Below are positions 16,463 to 27,722 of a DNA stretch of 64,000 nucleotides, piece after piece. Under the pieces are notes generated by a model. That model saw nothing but the letters and a program-made list of their open reading frames with translations. It did not search any database and was not told the origin of the DNA. The stretch is from Pseudomonas tensinigenes (GTDB lineage Bacteria; Pseudomonadota; Gammaproteobacteria; Pseudomonadales; Pseudomonadaceae): the NCBI RefSeq assembly GCF_014268445.2, contig NZ_CP077089.1, positions 672,501 through 736,500 on the forward strand, read 5' to 3'. The first letter of the stretch is position 1. Each line of letters begins with the position of its first letter. The translations under genes were made by a program, and so were the position numbers.

Positions 16463-18910
16463 TCAGAACAAATCGATCGGCGCCTGCTCATCAGCCGGCA
16501 GCGGACTGCCCGGCGCCGTGCCATTGCCCAGCTCATTCACCGACGGCGGCGTGTCCTCAGACTTGAACAGCTCGAAGTACGCGCCCGGCGTGCTCGGCGT
16601 AGCTGCACGGCCACTGACCGGATCCACGCGCAGGCTCAACAAACCTTCCGGCTCAGGCTGAACATGCGGCGGCTTGTCCTTCAGCGCGGCCGACATGTAG
16701 TTCATCCAGATCGGCAGCGCCACGGTGCCACCGAACTCGCGACGACCGAGGCTTTCCGGCTGGTCGAAGCCGGTCCAGACCGTGGTCACGTAATCGGCGT
16801 TGTAGCCGGAGAACCACGCATCTTTCGATTCGTTGGTGGTACCGGTTTTACCGGCGATATCGCTGCGGCCCATGGCCAGCGCGCGACGGCCGGTGCCGAG
16901 CTTGATCACGTCCTGCAACATGCTGTTGAGGATGTACGTGGTGCGACCATCGACGATCCGCTCAGCCACTGCCGGCGTTTGTGGCACGGCTGCGTTGCCC
17001 GGTACTTCACCTGCAACCGGTGTGGCGTTGACCGTAAACGACTCACTGTTCGGTGCTGCGATACCGTCCGTCGCCGATCCGCCCTGAGGCACGGTCGGCG
17101 GGTTGGCGAGGAACAGCGTGTCGCCGTTACGGCTTTCGATCTTGTCGATGATGTACGGGGTGATCTTGTAGCCGCCGTTGGCGAACGTACTCCAACCGGT
17201 GGCGATCTCCATCGGCGTCAGCGTTGCGGTGCCCAGCGCCAGCGACAGATTTGGCGGCAGATCCTGCTTGTTGAAGCCGAAGCGAGTGATGTAGTCGATG
17301 GTCTTGCCCACGCCCATCGCTTGCAGCAAGCGGATCGACACGAGGTTACGCGACTTGTACAGCGCCTCGCGCAAGCGGATCGGGCCGAGGAAGGTGTTGG
17401 TGTCGTTCTTCGGGCGCCAGACCTTGTCCAGGTACTCGTCGACGAACACGATCGGCGCATCGTTGACCAGCGTCGCAGCGGTGTAGCCGCTGTCCAGCGC
17501 AGCGCTGTAGACGAACGGTTTGAAGCTCGAACCCGGCTGACGCTTGGCCTGCATGGCACGGTTGTAGTTGCTCTGTTCGAAGGCGAAACCGCCGACCAGC
17601 GAGCGAATCGCACCGTTCTGCGGATCCAGCGAAACCAGTGCACCTTGTGCCTGCGGGATCTGGCTGAACTTCAGCGAATTGTCTTTCTGACGCTGCACGC
17701 GAACCAGATCGCCGACCGCCGCGACATCCGACGGCTGACGCGGGTTGGCGCCCATGCTGTTGGTGTTGAGGAACGGACGCGCCCATTTCATGGTGTCCCA
17801 GGCGACGTGCTCTTCGCCGGTGCGGGTCAGCACTTGCAGGCCGTTCTTGTCGACCTGAGTGACGATGGCCGGCTCGAGGCTGCTGATGGTGCGTTGTTTG
17901 GTCAGCTCACTGGCCCACGCTTCGCGCGTCTTGCCTGGCAAGCGCGACTCGGGGCCGCGGTAGCCGTGACGCTGGTCGTAGGTCATCAAACCTTCGTGCA
18001 GCGCGGTATTGGCCATTTCCTGCAGATTGCTCGGCACCGTGGTGGTGACGCGGAAACCTTCCGTATAGGCATCGCTGCCGTAGCGGCCGACCATTTCGGC
18101 ACGGGCCATTTCGGCGATGTACGGCGCGTTCACTTCCGGGGTCGGCACGTGATAGCTGGCGTTTAGCGGCTCATTGATGGCGGCGGTGTAATCCGCTTCG
18201 CTGATCTTGCCGAGCTTGTACATGCGCCCGAGGATCCAGTCGCGGCGTTCTTTACTGCGCGCCGGGTTGGCCAGCGGGTTGAAGCGCGACGGCGCTTTCG
18301 GCAGGCCGGCGATCATCGCCATCTGCGCCAGGCTGACATCGCGGATCGACTTGCCGTAATACACCTGCGCCGCCGCTTCGATGCCATAGGCGCGGTTGCC
18401 CAGATAGATCTTGTTCACGTACAGCTCAAGGATTTCATCCTTGGTCAGCTGCCGCTCGATCTGCAGGGCCAGAAGAATTTCGGTGGTTTTGCGCGAGAAG
18501 CTGCGTTCGCTGGTCAGGAAGAAGTTCTTCGCCACCTGCATGGTGATGGTGCTGCCGCCGGACTGAATGTGTCCGCTTTTGACCAGTTGGGTCGCGGCGC
18601 GCATCAGGCTGCTCGGATCGACGCCATAGTGGTTGGCGAAATTGTCGTCTTCAGCACTTAGTAACGCATTAATGAAATTGGGGGGAATGTCGGCGAAACG
18701 GATCGGTGTACGGCGCATTTCGCCAAATTCTGCGATCAACTTGTTGTCGCTGGAGTAGACCCGCAGGGGAATCTGCAACTGAATGCTTCGCAGAGCCTCC
18801 ACAGAGGGCAAACCCGGACTAAGGTAAAGAAACGCGCCGCTGAGACCTAAAAGCAGTCCGCAGAAAACGGCGACGATGGACCAACCGAAAAATTTCAGCA
18901 GACGAATCAA
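16463..18910 (-). CDS. mrcA: Penicillin-binding protein 1A (bifunctional)
   Basis: The product is a class A PBP of about 815 residues, also called PonA in pseudomonads. An N-terminal membrane anchor (VAVFCGLLLGLSGAFLYL) is followed by a glycosyltransferase domain with the catalytic EDDNFANHYGVD motif and QVAKNFFL. An inserted OB-like region and a transpeptidase domain follow, with SSFKPF (SxxK Ser), SRN and KTGTT motifs. It polymerises and cross-links peptidoglycan. The TTG at 18910 is chosen because it gives MIRLLKFFGW, like other PonA. A GTG at 18967 is in frame but adds an unusual Cys-containing lead. It is divergent from pilM, the normal arrangement. Confidence 0.93.
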   Translation of the reverse strand: MIRLLKFFGWSIVAVFCGLLLGLSGAFLYLSPGLPSVEALRSIQLQIPLRVYSSDNKLIAEFGEMRRTPIRFADIPPNFINALLSAEDDNFANHYGVDPSSLMRAATQLVKSGHIQSGGSTITMQVAKNFFLTSERSFSRKTTEILLALQIERQLTKDEILELYVNKIYLGNRAYGIEAAAQVYYGKSIRDVSLAQMAMIAGLPKAPSRFNPLANPARSKERRDWILGRMYKLGKISEADYTAAINEPLNASYHVPTPEVNAPYIAEMARAEMVGRYGSDAYTEGFRVTTTVPSNLQEMANTALHEGLMTYDQRHGYRGPESRLPGKTREAWASELTKQRTISSLEPAIVTQVDKNGLQVLTRTGEEHVAWDTMKWARPFLNTNSMGANPRQPSDVAAVGDLVRVQRQKDNSLKFSQIPQAQGALVSLDPQNGAIRSLVGGFAFEQSNYNRAMQAKRQPGSSFKPFVYSAALDSGYTAATLVNDAPIVFVDEYLDKVWRPKNDTNTFLGPIRLREALYKSRNLVSIRLLQAMGVGKTIDYITRFGFNKQDLPPNLSLALGTATLTPMEIATGWSTFANGGYKITPYIIDKIESRNGDTLFLANPPTVPQGGSATDGIAAPNSESFTVNATPVAGEVPGNAAVPQTPAVAERIVDGRTTYILNSMLQDVIKLGTGRRALAMGRSDIAGKTGTTNESKDAWFSGYNADYVTTVWTGFDQPESLGRREFGGTVALPIWMNYMSAALKDKPPHVQPEPEGLLSLRVDPVSGRAATPSTPGAYFELFKSEDTPPSVNELGNGTAPGSPLPADEQAPIDLF

Positions 18911-19012
18911 GGCGTTTGAACATCCAGGGCAAAGAATGAATTTGGCGACGGGGTTCCGGCTACACACAGAACCATCCGCGCTTGCAGTAAAAAGCGGAAA
19001 AAAACACTGGGC

Positions 19013-19041
19013 ATTATAAGCACTTTTCTGCTGGGGGCGTC
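19013..19041 (-). promoter_or_regulatory. Candidate promoter of mrcA
   Basis: The minus strand has a perfect TATAAT (19018-19013) with only a weak -35. It lies about 100 bases before the preferred start codon. Confidence 0.4.
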
Positions 19042-19099
19042 ATTTGCGCTTCTGTCAAGACGGGGTGAAGGAACGCAATGCGTATTACAGAGTCCGTAA

Positions 19100-20190
<1,091 letters not shown>

Positions 20191-20191
<1 letters not shown>

Positions 20192-20757
20192 TGGCGCGGA
20201 TCAACCTCCTGCCCTGGCGCGAAGAGCGTCGCGAAGAACGGCGCAAACGCTTTTTGCTGGCCTTGATCGGCGTGGTGGTCGGCTCGGTCGGCGCGGTGCT
20301 GATTGCCGACCAGATCATCAGTGCGGCGATTACGCGGCAAGTGGCGCGCAATGATTACATCGGCAAGCAGATCGCTGTGGTCGACGAGCGGATCAAACAG
20401 ATCAGCGATCTCAAGGCCCGGCGTCAGCAACTGGTCGAACGCATGCGCATCATCCAGGACTTGCAGGGCAACCGGCAGATCAGCGGCCGAATCTTCGATC
20501 AATTGGCACGCACGCTGCCTGACGGGGTGTATTTCACCGATGTGAAGATGGCCGGCAAAACCCTGTCGATCAGTGGCGCCGCAGAGTCCAACAACCGCGT
20601 CTCGGACCTGATGCGCAATCTGGAGGCGTCGGACTGGTTTGATGCGCCGAGTCTCAACGAAGTCAAGGCGACGACTGCCGGCCAGGTGGACCAGACCAAC
20701 ACGTTTGAACTGACCGTACGGCAGACCCAGCCGCAAGCTGTGGAGGACGACCAATGA
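20191..20757 (+). CDS. pilN: Type IV pilus alignment protein PilN
   Basis: The 188-residue bitopic protein opens with the PilM-binding motif ARINLLPWREERREERRK, followed by a single membrane helix (about 23-43) and a coiled-coil plus ferredoxin-like periplasmic domain. It forms heterodimers with PilO and links cytoplasmic PilM to PilP. Start and stop overlap the neighbours (TGATG with pilM, ATGA with pilO), so translation is coupled. Confidence 0.96.
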
Positions 20758-21377
20758 AACCGTCCGAATGGCTTGAAAGTTTGCGCGACATCGATTTCAA
20801 CGATCTCGACACCAGCAACATCGGTTCCTGGCCGGCGGCGGTGAAATTTATCGCCGGAGCGCTGTTGATGGTGCTGGTGTTGGCGCTTGGCTATAACTTT
20901 TTCATCAGTGACATGGAAAATCAGCTCGACCTCAAACGTGAGGAAGAGATCACCCTCAAAGAGCAGTTCGCCAGCAAGGCGCGCCTGTCAGCCAATCTTG
21001 AGCTGTACACCCAGCAAATGAAGGAAATGGAAAATACCTTCGGCGTGCTGTTGCGCCAATTGCCCAGTGACACCGAAGTGCCGGGGCTGCTCGAAGACAT
21101 CACGCGTACCGGTCTGGGCAGTGGTCTGGAGTTCGAAGAGATCAAACTGCTGCCGGAGGTCACCCAGCAGTTCTACATAGAACTGCCGATTCAGATCACC
21201 GTCACCGGCGCCTATCACGATCTCGCCACCTTCGTCAGCGGCGTGGCTGGACTGCCGCGCATCGTTACCCTGCATGATTTCGAACTCGCTCCTGCCGATA
21301 AAGAGGGCGGGCCGAAGTTACGCATGAGCATACTTGCCAAGACCTACCGCTATAACGACAAGGGGCTGCAGAAATGA
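20754..21377 (+). CDS. pilO: Type IV pilus alignment protein PilO
   Basis: The 207-residue inner-membrane protein has a short cytoplasmic tail, one membrane helix (AVKFIAGALLMVLVLALGYNFFI), a coiled coil with many charged residues (about 60-100) and a ferredoxin-like C-terminal domain. It is the partner of PilN. It overlaps pilN and pilP by four bases each in the pilMNOPQ operon. Confidence 0.96.
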   Translation: MKPSEWLESLRDIDFNDLDTSNIGSWPAAVKFIAGALLMVLVLALGYNFFISDMENQLDLKREEEITLKEQFASKARLSANLELYTQQMKEMENTFGVLLRQLPSDTEVPGLLEDITRTGLGSGLEFEEIKLLPEVTQQFYIELPIQITVTGAYHDLATFVSGVAGLPRIVTLHDFELAPADKEGGPKLRMSILAKTYRYNDKGLQK

Positions 21378-21901
21378 GCCCGATTCGTTGTATTGCGTTG
21401 TCGATGACGCTGCTCGCGTTGAACGGTTGTGGTGGTAGCGATGACTCCGGTGACCTCGATGCCTACTTGAATGAAGTGCGCCTGCGCCCGGCAGGCAAGA
21501 TTGAACCAACCCCGACATTTCGGTCTTACCCAACATTCACTTACAGCGCTGCCAACCTGCGCAGTCCGTTCTCGCGCCAGGTGCGCGTCGATCTGGCCGG
21601 GCAGAAGCACGGCTCGCGTAACGTCAAGCCCGACCCCAACCGGGTCAAGCAATACCTCGAAGGTTTCAACATCGAGCAGTTCGAGATGGTTGGCACGATC
21701 TCCAATGTTTCCGGCTCCTTTGCGTTGTTGCGCGGTGCTGGCGGCGTACATCGGTTAAAAGTCGGCGATTACCTGGGGCGCAACGACGGTCGCATCGTCG
21801 CCATCAGCGCCACCCAGGTCGATGTCGTCGAAATCGTGCCCGACGGCGAAGGCGCCTGGCTGGAGCGCCCGCGCACCATTCCTTTGAAAGAGCACTCATA
21901 G
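21374..21901 (+). CDS. pilP: Type IV pilus lipoprotein PilP
   Basis: The 175-residue lipoprotein has a signal peptide ending in the lipobox LNGC (Cys about residue 19). A disordered PilN/O-binding segment follows, then a beta-sandwich HR domain (about 85-165, with GTISNVSGSFALLRGAGGVHRLKVGDYLG) that contacts the secretin. It joins the inner-membrane alignment complex to PilQ. Confidence 0.96.
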   Translation: MSPIRCIALSMTLLALNGCGGSDDSGDLDAYLNEVRLRPAGKIEPTPTFRSYPTFTYSAANLRSPFSRQVRVDLAGQKHGSRNVKPDPNRVKQYLEGFNIEQFEMVGTISNVSGSFALLRGAGGVHRLKVGDYLGRNDGRIVAISATQVDVVEIVPDGEGAWLERPRTIPLKEHS

Positions 21902-21914
21902 TGGAAGTCGAACA

Positions 21915-23993
21915 ATGAACAGGATTTTCTCCACCCTCGGTTTTTCGCTATGGATAGCGCTGATGTCGCCGATGGTATTCGCGGCCAATCTGAAGACGCT
22001 CGACGTGGCGGCGTTGCCGGGTGATCGCGTCGAGCTGAAGTTGTCGTTCGACGGCCCGCCGCCGCAACCCAAGGGCTACACCACCGAATCACCGGCGCGG
22101 ATTGCGCTGGATCTGCCCGGTGTCGCCAGTCAGTTGGCCAGCAAGAATCTTGATCTGGGCAGTGGTAATGCGCGCACGGCCACGGTGGTCGAGGCCAAGG
22201 AGCGGACGCGGCTGATTGTCAGTCTCACGCAACTGGCGCCTTACACCACGCGGGTCGAAGGCAATAACCTGTTCGTGGTGGTTGGTCAGGGCGCACCGGC
22301 AGCGGCGACGCGTCCTGCTGCCGTCGCACCTCGTGCTACCGCTAAAGCGCCTGCGCCCGCCAAGGCCTTTGTGCCGAAAAACCGGGCGATTCGCGGTGTG
22401 GACTTCCAGCGCGGTACGGCAGGTGAAGGTAATGTCGTCATCGACCTGTCCGACCCGACCATCGCTCCGGATATCCAGGAACATGACGGCAAGATCATCC
22501 TCAACTTTACCCGCACGCAGTTACCAGACAAGTTGCGGGTACGCCTCGACGTCAAGGATTTTGCTACTCCGGTGCAGTTCGTCAATGCCGGGGTGAGCGG
22601 TGATCGCACGGTTATTACTGTCGAACCCAGCGGCACCTACGAGTACTCCACCTTCCAGACCGACAACAAGCTAACCGTCAGCATCCGCCCGATGACCGTC
22701 GATGACCTGCAGAAACGTAATGCCGACCGTCAGGCGTACGTCGGCGAAAAGCTCTCGCTGAATTTCCAGGACATTGATGTGCGCTCGGTGCTGCAACTGA
22801 TCGCCGATTTCACCAACCTCAATCTGGTCGCCAGCGATACGGTGCAGGGCGGCATCACCTTGCGTCTGCAAAACGTGCCGTGGGATCAGGCGCTGGATCT
22901 GGTGCTGAAAACCAAAGGTCTGGATAAACGCAAGATCGGTAACGTGCTGCTGGTCGCTCCCGCCGATGAAATCGCTGCCCGCGAGCGCCAGGAACTGGAG
23001 TCGCAGAAGCAGATTGCCGAACTGGCGCCGTTGCGCCGTGAGCTGCTGCAAGTGAATTACGCCAAGGCGGCGGACATCGCCAAGCTGTTCCAGTCGGTGA
23101 CCAGTGCTGAGGCTAAAATCGACGAGCGCGGTTCGATTACTGTCGATGAGCGGACCAACAACATCATTGCCTACCAGACTCAGGATCGTCTCGACGAACT
23201 GCGGCGGATCGTGGCGCAGCTGGATATTCCGGTGCGTCAGGTGATGATCGAGGCGCGGATCGTCGAGGCTAACGTCGATTACGACAAAAGCCTCGGCGTG
23301 CGCTGGGGCGGCTCGATCCAGAACAAGGGCAACTGGAACGCTTCCGGGGTCAACGGTTCATCAACCACCATTGGTACGCCGGGCAGCACCAGTACCAACT
23401 CACCGTTTGTCGATATGGGGGCCGTGGGTAATACCTCGGGGATCGGCATTGCCTTCATCACTGACAATGTCTTGCTCGATCTTGAGCTGACAGCGATGGA
23501 GAAAACCGGCAACGGCGAAATCGTCTCGCAGCCGAAAGTGGTCACCTCCGACAAAGAAACCGCAAAAATCCTCAAAGGCACCGAGATTCCGTATCAGGAA
23601 GCCAGCTCCAGCGGTGCCACGTCGGTGTCGTTCAAGGAGGCATCGCTGTCGCTGGAAGTCACGCCGCAGATCACCCCCGACAATCGCATCATCATGGAGG
23701 TCAAGGTCACCAAGGACGAACCGGATTACCTGAACAAAGTGCAGGATGTGCCGCCGATCAAGAAAAACGAGGTCAACGCCAAGGTACTGGTCAATGACGG
23801 CGAAACCATCGTGATTGGCGGTGTTTTCTCAAATACTCAAAGCAAGGTCGTAGATAAGGTGCCATTTCTTGGCGATGTGCCGTATCTTGGCCGCCTTTTC
23901 CGGCGTGATGTGGTTTCGGAGAAAAAATCCGAGCTGCTGGTATTTCTCACACCACGTATCATGAATAACCAGGCGATTGCTGTGAGTCGTTGA
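21915..23993 (+). CDS. pilQ: Type IV pilus outer-membrane secretin PilQ
   Basis: The 692-residue secretin has a signal peptide (cleavage after VFA), two AMIN domains that bind peptidoglycan (about 25-115 and 155-260), and an Ala/Pro-rich linker between them. An STN/N0 domain ([20 protein letters not shown]), an N1 domain with [17 protein letters not shown], and the C-terminal gate/barrel region with [16 protein letters not shown] complete it. It forms the pore for the pilus fibre. It starts 14 bases after pilP. Confidence 0.97.
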   Translation: MNRIFSTLGFSLWIALMSPMVFAANLKTLDVAALPGDRVELKLSFDGPPPQPKGYTTESPARIALDLPGVASQLASKNLDLGSGNARTATVVEAKERTRLIVSLTQLAPYTTRVEGNNLFVVVGQGAPAAATRPAAVAPRATAKAPAPAKAFVPKNRAIRGVDFQRGTAGEGNVVIDLSDPTIAPDIQEHDGKIILNFTRTQLPDKLRVRLDVKDFATPVQFVNAGVSGDRTVITVEPSGTYEYSTFQTDNKLTVSIRPMTVDDLQKRNADRQAYVGEKLSLNFQDIDVRSVLQLIADFTNLNLVASDTVQGGITLRLQNVPWDQALDLVLKTKGLDKRKIGNVLLVAPADEIAARERQELESQKQIAELAPLRRELLQVNYAKAADIAKLFQSVTSAEAKIDERGSITVDERTNNIIAYQTQDRLDELRRIVAQLDIPVRQVMIEARIVEANVDYDKSLGVRWGGSIQNKGNWNASGVNGSSTTIGTPGSTSTNSPFVDMGAVGNTSGIGIAFITDNVLLDLELTAMEKTGNGEIVSQPKVVTSDKETAKILKGTEIPYQEASSSGATSVSFKEASLSLEVTPQITPDNRIIMEVKVTKDEPDYLNKVQDVPPIKKNEVNAKVLVNDGETIVIGGVFSNTQSKVVDKVPFLGDVPYLGRLFRRDVVSEKKSELLVFLTPRIMNNQAIAVSR

Positions 23994-23997
23994 TTCT

Positions 23998-24516
23998 GTG
24001 CGAAATTTGATTCTTGTAGGACCGATGGGCGCTGGCAAAAGCACCATCGGCCGGTTGCTGGCCAAAGAGCTGCGCCTGCCGTTCAAAGATTCCGACAAGG
24101 AAATTGAACTGCGCACGGGCGCCAATATCCCGTGGATCTTCGACAAGGAAGGCGAACCCGGCTTTCGTGACCGTGAGCAGGCGATGATCGCCGAACTGTG
24201 CGCGTTCGATGGCGTGGTGTTGGCGACCGGCGGTGGCGCAGTCATGCGCGATGCCAATCGCAAGGCCCTGCATGAGGGTGGGCGAGTGGTGTATCTGCAC
24301 GCCTCCGTTGAACAGCAGGTCGGCCGTACGTCTCGCGACCGCAATCGGCCATTGCTGCGCACCGCCAATCCGGAGAAAACCCTGCGCGACCTGCTGGCGA
24401 TTCGGGATCCGCTCTATCGGGAAATCGCCGATCTGGTGGTGGAAACCGACGAACGGCCGCCGCGCATGGTGGTGCTCGACATTCTCGATCGTCTGGCGCA
24501 ACTTCCTCCCCGTTAA
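23998..24516 (+). CDS. aroK: Shikimate kinase
   Basis: The 172-residue kinase phosphorylates shikimate with ATP for chorismate synthesis. It has Walker [16 protein letters not shown] at the N-terminus, the shikimate-binding DSDKEIE and GFRDRE motifs, GGGAV (substrate loop) and the lid segment SRDRNRPLL. The start is GTG, four bases after the pilQ stop, so it is probably read from the pil transcript. The pilQ-aroK-aroB order is conserved in gammaproteobacteria. Confidence 0.97.
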   Translation: MRNLILVGPMGAGKSTIGRLLAKELRLPFKDSDKEIELRTGANIPWIFDKEGEPGFRDREQAMIAELCAFDGVVLATGGGAVMRDANRKALHEGGRVVYLHASVEQQVGRTSRDRNRPLLRTANPEKTLRDLLAIRDPLYREIADLVVETDERPPRMVVLDILDRLAQLPPR

Positions 24517-24668
24517 AGCAGCGCTCGAAATGCGCTATCCTCGGCGTCCTGTCACAGCTCGTCGAGGTTGTGGCGGATGGCGTGCGAGCGGCGTCATACC
24601 CGCAATAGGCCGCAGATAACCAATAATTCAGGGCAGGACGCCTGCTTCCATCTTCACTGTGGGGACAC

Positions 24669-25769
24669 ATGCAGACACTCAAGGTCGATCTAGGCGAGCG
24701 CAGCTACCCGATTCATATTGGCGAAGGTTTGTTGGATCAGCCCGAACTGCTGGCTCCGCACATCCATGGGCGGCAGGTGGCAATCATCTCCAACGAGACC
24801 GTTGCGCCGCTCTATCTCGAACGTCTGACCCGCAGCCTGGCGCAGTTCTCGGTGATCTCCGTGGTGTTGCCGGACGGCGAAGCCTTCAAGAACTGGGAAA
24901 CCCTGCAACTGATCTTCGACGGTCTGCTGACTGCCCGTCATGACCGCCGCACCACCGTGATCGCCCTCGGCGGCGGTGTGATCGGCGACATGGCCGGCTT
25001 CGCCGCTGCCTGCTACCAGCGCGGTGTCGACTTTATCCAGATTCCTACTACGTTGCTGTCCCAGGTCGATTCGTCGGTGGGCGGCAAGACCGGCATCAAC
25101 CATCCGCTGGGCAAGAACATGGTCGGCGCGTTCTATCAGCCGAACGTGGTGCTGATCGATACGGCGTCCCTGAAAACCCTGCCAGAGCGCGAGCTGTCCG
25201 CCGGTCTGGCCGAAGTCATCAAATACGGGCTTATCTGTGACGAGCCGTTCCTGACCTGGCTCGAAGAAAACGTCGATGCCCTGTGTGCGCTCGACCAGAA
25301 AGCCCTGACTTACGCGATCGAGCGCTCTTGCGCAGCGAAGGCTGCGGTGGTCGGTGCCGATGAGAAGGAAACCGGCGTGCGCGCCACGCTCAATCTTGGC
25401 CACACCTTCGGCCACGCCATCGAGACCCACATGGGCTATGGTGTCTGGCTGCACGGTGAGGCCGTCGCGGCTGGCACGGTGATGGCGCTGGAAATGTCCG
25501 CGCGCCTGGGCTGGATCAGTGAACAGGAGCGTGATCGCGGCATTCGTCTGTTCCAGCGCGCCGGTCTGCCGGTGATCCCGCCGACGGAAATGACCGAAGC
25601 CGATTTCCTGGAACACATGGCAATTGATAAAAAAGTGATCGACGGTCGTCTGCGCCTGGTGCTGCTGCGCCGGATGGGCGAAGCGGTAGTGACCGACGAT
25701 TATCCGAAAGAGGTTCTACAGGCCACGCTGGGAGCGGATTACCGCGCCCTGGCTCAGCTTAAAGGTTAA
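24669..25769 (+). CDS. aroB: 3-dehydroquinate synthase
   Basis: The 366-residue enzyme catalyses the second step of the shikimate pathway, cyclising DAHP with NAD+ and a divalent metal. The NAD-binding [14 protein letters not shown] and the [12 protein letters not shown] substrate loop are present. Metal ligands lie in [19 protein letters not shown] and [11 protein letters not shown] 152-base spacer separates it from aroK and holds no recognisable feature. GTGGGGACAC precedes the ATG. Confidence 0.97.
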   Translation: MQTLKVDLGERSYPIHIGEGLLDQPELLAPHIHGRQVAIISNETVAPLYLERLTRSLAQFSVISVVLPDGEAFKNWETLQLIFDGLLTARHDRRTTVIALGGGVIGDMAGFAAACYQRGVDFIQIPTTLLSQVDSSVGGKTGINHPLGKNMVGAFYQPNVVLIDTASLKTLPERELSAGLAEVIKYGLICDEPFLTWLEENVDALCALDQKALTYAIERSCAAKAAVVGADEKETGVRATLNLGHTFGHAIETHMGYGVWLHGEAVAAGTVMALEMSARLGWISEQERDRGIRLFQRAGLPVIPPTEMTEADFLEHMAIDKKVIDGRLRLVLLRRMGEAVVTDDYPKEVLQATLGADYRALAQLKG

Positions 25770-25779
25770 TAAGATTCCG

Positions 25780-27372
25780 ATGACTAGTTTGCATGCCGAC
25801 GAGGCGTTCCTCGGCCATTTCCAGTTAAGCCACGACCCGTTCGCGCCGCGTGTGCCGGGCTTCAAGTTCTTCCCGGCTCAGCGCAAACCGGTGCTGGGTC
25901 AATTGCATCATCTGGCGCGCTATAGCCAATTGCTACTTGTGGTCACTGGTCCGCAAGGCAGTGGTAAAACCCTGCTGCGTCAGGCGCTGGTCGCCAGCAC
26001 TAACAAGCAATCGGTGCAGAGCGTGGTGGTTTCCGCGCGTGGCGCCGGTGATGCTGCTGGCGTGTTGCGTCAGGTCGCGCAGGCGCTGAACGTCGCTCAG
26101 GCCGAAGTTGGCGCGATTCTGGACCAGGTTGTGCAACTCGCGCTGACCGGCCAGGAAGTCTATCTGCTGGTGGATGACGCCGAGCAACTCGACGAATCCG
26201 CCCTGGAAGCGCTGATGGCGCTGGGTGCCGGCGCTCCGGAAGGTCGCCCGCATGTGTTCCTGTTCGGTGAGTCCTCGCTGATCGCTCAGCTCGAGGCGTT
26301 GCACCTTGAGGAAGAGCGCTTCCACGTCATCGAATTGCAGCCTTACACCGAAGAAGAGACTCGCGAGTATCTCGACCAACGGCTCGAAGGTGCCGGTCGC
26401 GGTGTCGAACTTTTCACCGCGGATCAGATCTCTGATATTCACGAAAGTGCCGAGGGTTGGCCGGGCAACATCAACCAGGTCGCTCGCGATGCTCTGATCG
26501 AAGTCATGATTGCCAGCCGCTCTGCGGTCAAGCGTCCAAGTATGGGGTTCAACATGCCGAAGAAACACGTATTGGCGATTTCCGCCGTCGTTGTGGTCGC
26601 GGTCGCCGCCGCCTGGCTGATGCCGGGTCGCAACAAGGCGCCAACCACCGGCGCACCGGCCAATGAACAGGCGCAGTTGCCGTTGGGCCAGGGCGCAGCC
26701 AATGGCGGCGCGCCGAACGTCGAATTCGCCGGTAATACGCAGCCGATGCCGCTGCCGTTGGTCGGCAACTCGCAACCGGTGATGCGCGGTCCGTTGGCTG
26801 AAGCAGCGGGCGGTATCACTGAAGGTGACGACGGTGTGCCGCTGGAAGGTTCCAGCGACACCCCGCCAACCGTGACCACTTCGGCGCCACCCGCGGGTGT
26901 TCCGGCAGGTCCTGCGCCAACACCGGTTCCTGTCCCGGCAGCCAAGCCGACCCCCGCGCCAACTCAGGTTGCCACCGCCAAGCCTGCTCCAGCAGCGCCA
27001 GCAGCCAAACCGGCTCCGGCGCCAGCCAAACCTGTTGCAGCCGCGAAACCGGCCGAGAAGCCGGTTACTGTCGCCAAAGCGGCCGGTGGCAGCTGGTACG
27101 CCGGTCAGCCGACCGGTAACTACGTGGTGCAGATTCTCGGCACCAGCTCGGAAGCTGCCGCGCAAAGCTTCGTCAAGGAGCAGGGTGGTGAGTACCGTTA
27201 TTTCAAGAAAGTCCTCAACGGCAAGCCGCTTTACGTGATCACCTACGGCAACTTTGCCAATCGTGATGCGGCCGTTTCTGCCATCAAGGCCTTGCCAGCG
27301 AAGGTTCAGGCTGGTAAACCTTGGCCTCGCACTGTCGCCAGCGTCCAACAGGAACTGGCAACAACTCGCTGA
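25780..27372 (+). CDS. DamX-like AAA ATPase / SPOR-domain protein
   Basis: The 530-residue protein has an N-terminal ExeA-type AAA domain with Walker A TGPQGSGKTLLRQ (about residue 57) and a Walker-B-like VYLLVDDAEQL. One membrane helix (AISAVVVVAVAAAWLMPG, about 268-285) follows. Then comes a long Pro/Ala/Lys/Thr-rich periplasmic linker and a C-terminal SPOR domain (about 440-525, starting NYVVQILGTSSEAAAQSFV). It corresponds by position (after aroB) and architecture to enterobacterial DamX, a septal SPOR protein. It may sense the septum and pass a signal to, or assemble, a cytoplasmic ATPase ring. Confidence 0.88.
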   Translation: MTSLHADEAFLGHFQLSHDPFAPRVPGFKFFPAQRKPVLGQLHHLARYSQLLLVVTGPQGSGKTLLRQALVASTNKQSVQSVVVSARGAGDAAGVLRQVAQALNVAQAEVGAILDQVVQLALTGQEVYLLVDDAEQLDESALEALMALGAGAPEGRPHVFLFGESSLIAQLEALHLEEERFHVIELQPYTEEETREYLDQRLEGAGRGVELFTADQISDIHESAEGWPGNINQVARDALIEVMIASRSAVKRPSMGFNMPKKHVLAISAVVVVAVAAAWLMPGRNKAPTTGAPANEQAQLPLGQGAANGGAPNVEFAGNTQPMPLPLVGNSQPVMRGPLAEAAGGITEGDDGVPLEGSSDTPPTVTTSAPPAGVPAGPAPTPVPVPAAKPTPAPTQVATAKPAPAAPAAKPAPAPAKPVAAAKPAEKPVTVAKAAGGSWYAGQPTGNYVVQILGTSSEAAAQSFVKEQGGEYRYFKKVLNGKPLYVITYGNFANRDAAVSAIKALPAKVQAGKPWPRTVASVQQELATTR

Positions 27373-27584
27373 AGATTCGGCGGCCTTACCCAGGCCGCCT
27401 CTCCAAGCACCTCAAAATTTCTACGAGTGCGCGCCGCCTTCACAGGCCGCGTGCCTTGTGGTGTCTGCGTCACAGTAGTCTTTGAGTCGTTGCGGTCAAA
27501 ATTAAAAAAGTTTTGACTAGCACAGCAGATCGCTTTAAACCTTTCACAAATGCGACATGAATTTGCGACATTTCGTCGTCAAAT
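27373..27584. other. Intergenic region upstream of gltB with nested inverted repeats
   Basis: No gene is seen. A hairpin GGCGGCCT...AGGCCGCC (27379-27399) without a T run follows the DamX-like gene. Further on is a perfect 7-base inverted repeat GTCAAAA (27495-27501) / TTTTGAC (27511-27517). Next are TCACAAAT (27544-27551) pairing with ATTTGTGA (27583-27590), and TGCGACAT repeated directly at 27551 and 27564. These are candidate regulator sites for gltBD. Confidence 0.55.
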
Positions 27585-27613
27585 TTGTGAGCCTCTGTGT
27601 CGCTGTGTACAAT
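27585..27613 (+). promoter_or_regulatory. Candidate sigma-70 promoter of gltBD
   Basis: TTGTGA, a 17-base spacer, then TACAAT preceded by TG. The -35 is the right arm of the TCACAAAT/ATTTGTGA dyad, so a bound repressor would cover it. An alternative weaker promoter is TTGACT (27513) with TAAACC (27536). Confidence 0.5.
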
Positions 27614-27722
27614 GACCACCCTTTTGCCCCTGCTAAGCCGGCGTACGTTCGGCGCGGGATGCAAGTGGTTGAATTGAAAAGAAATTTGCCTCGAAAAGAG
27701 GCAGCCTGGTGAGAAAGTGTCT

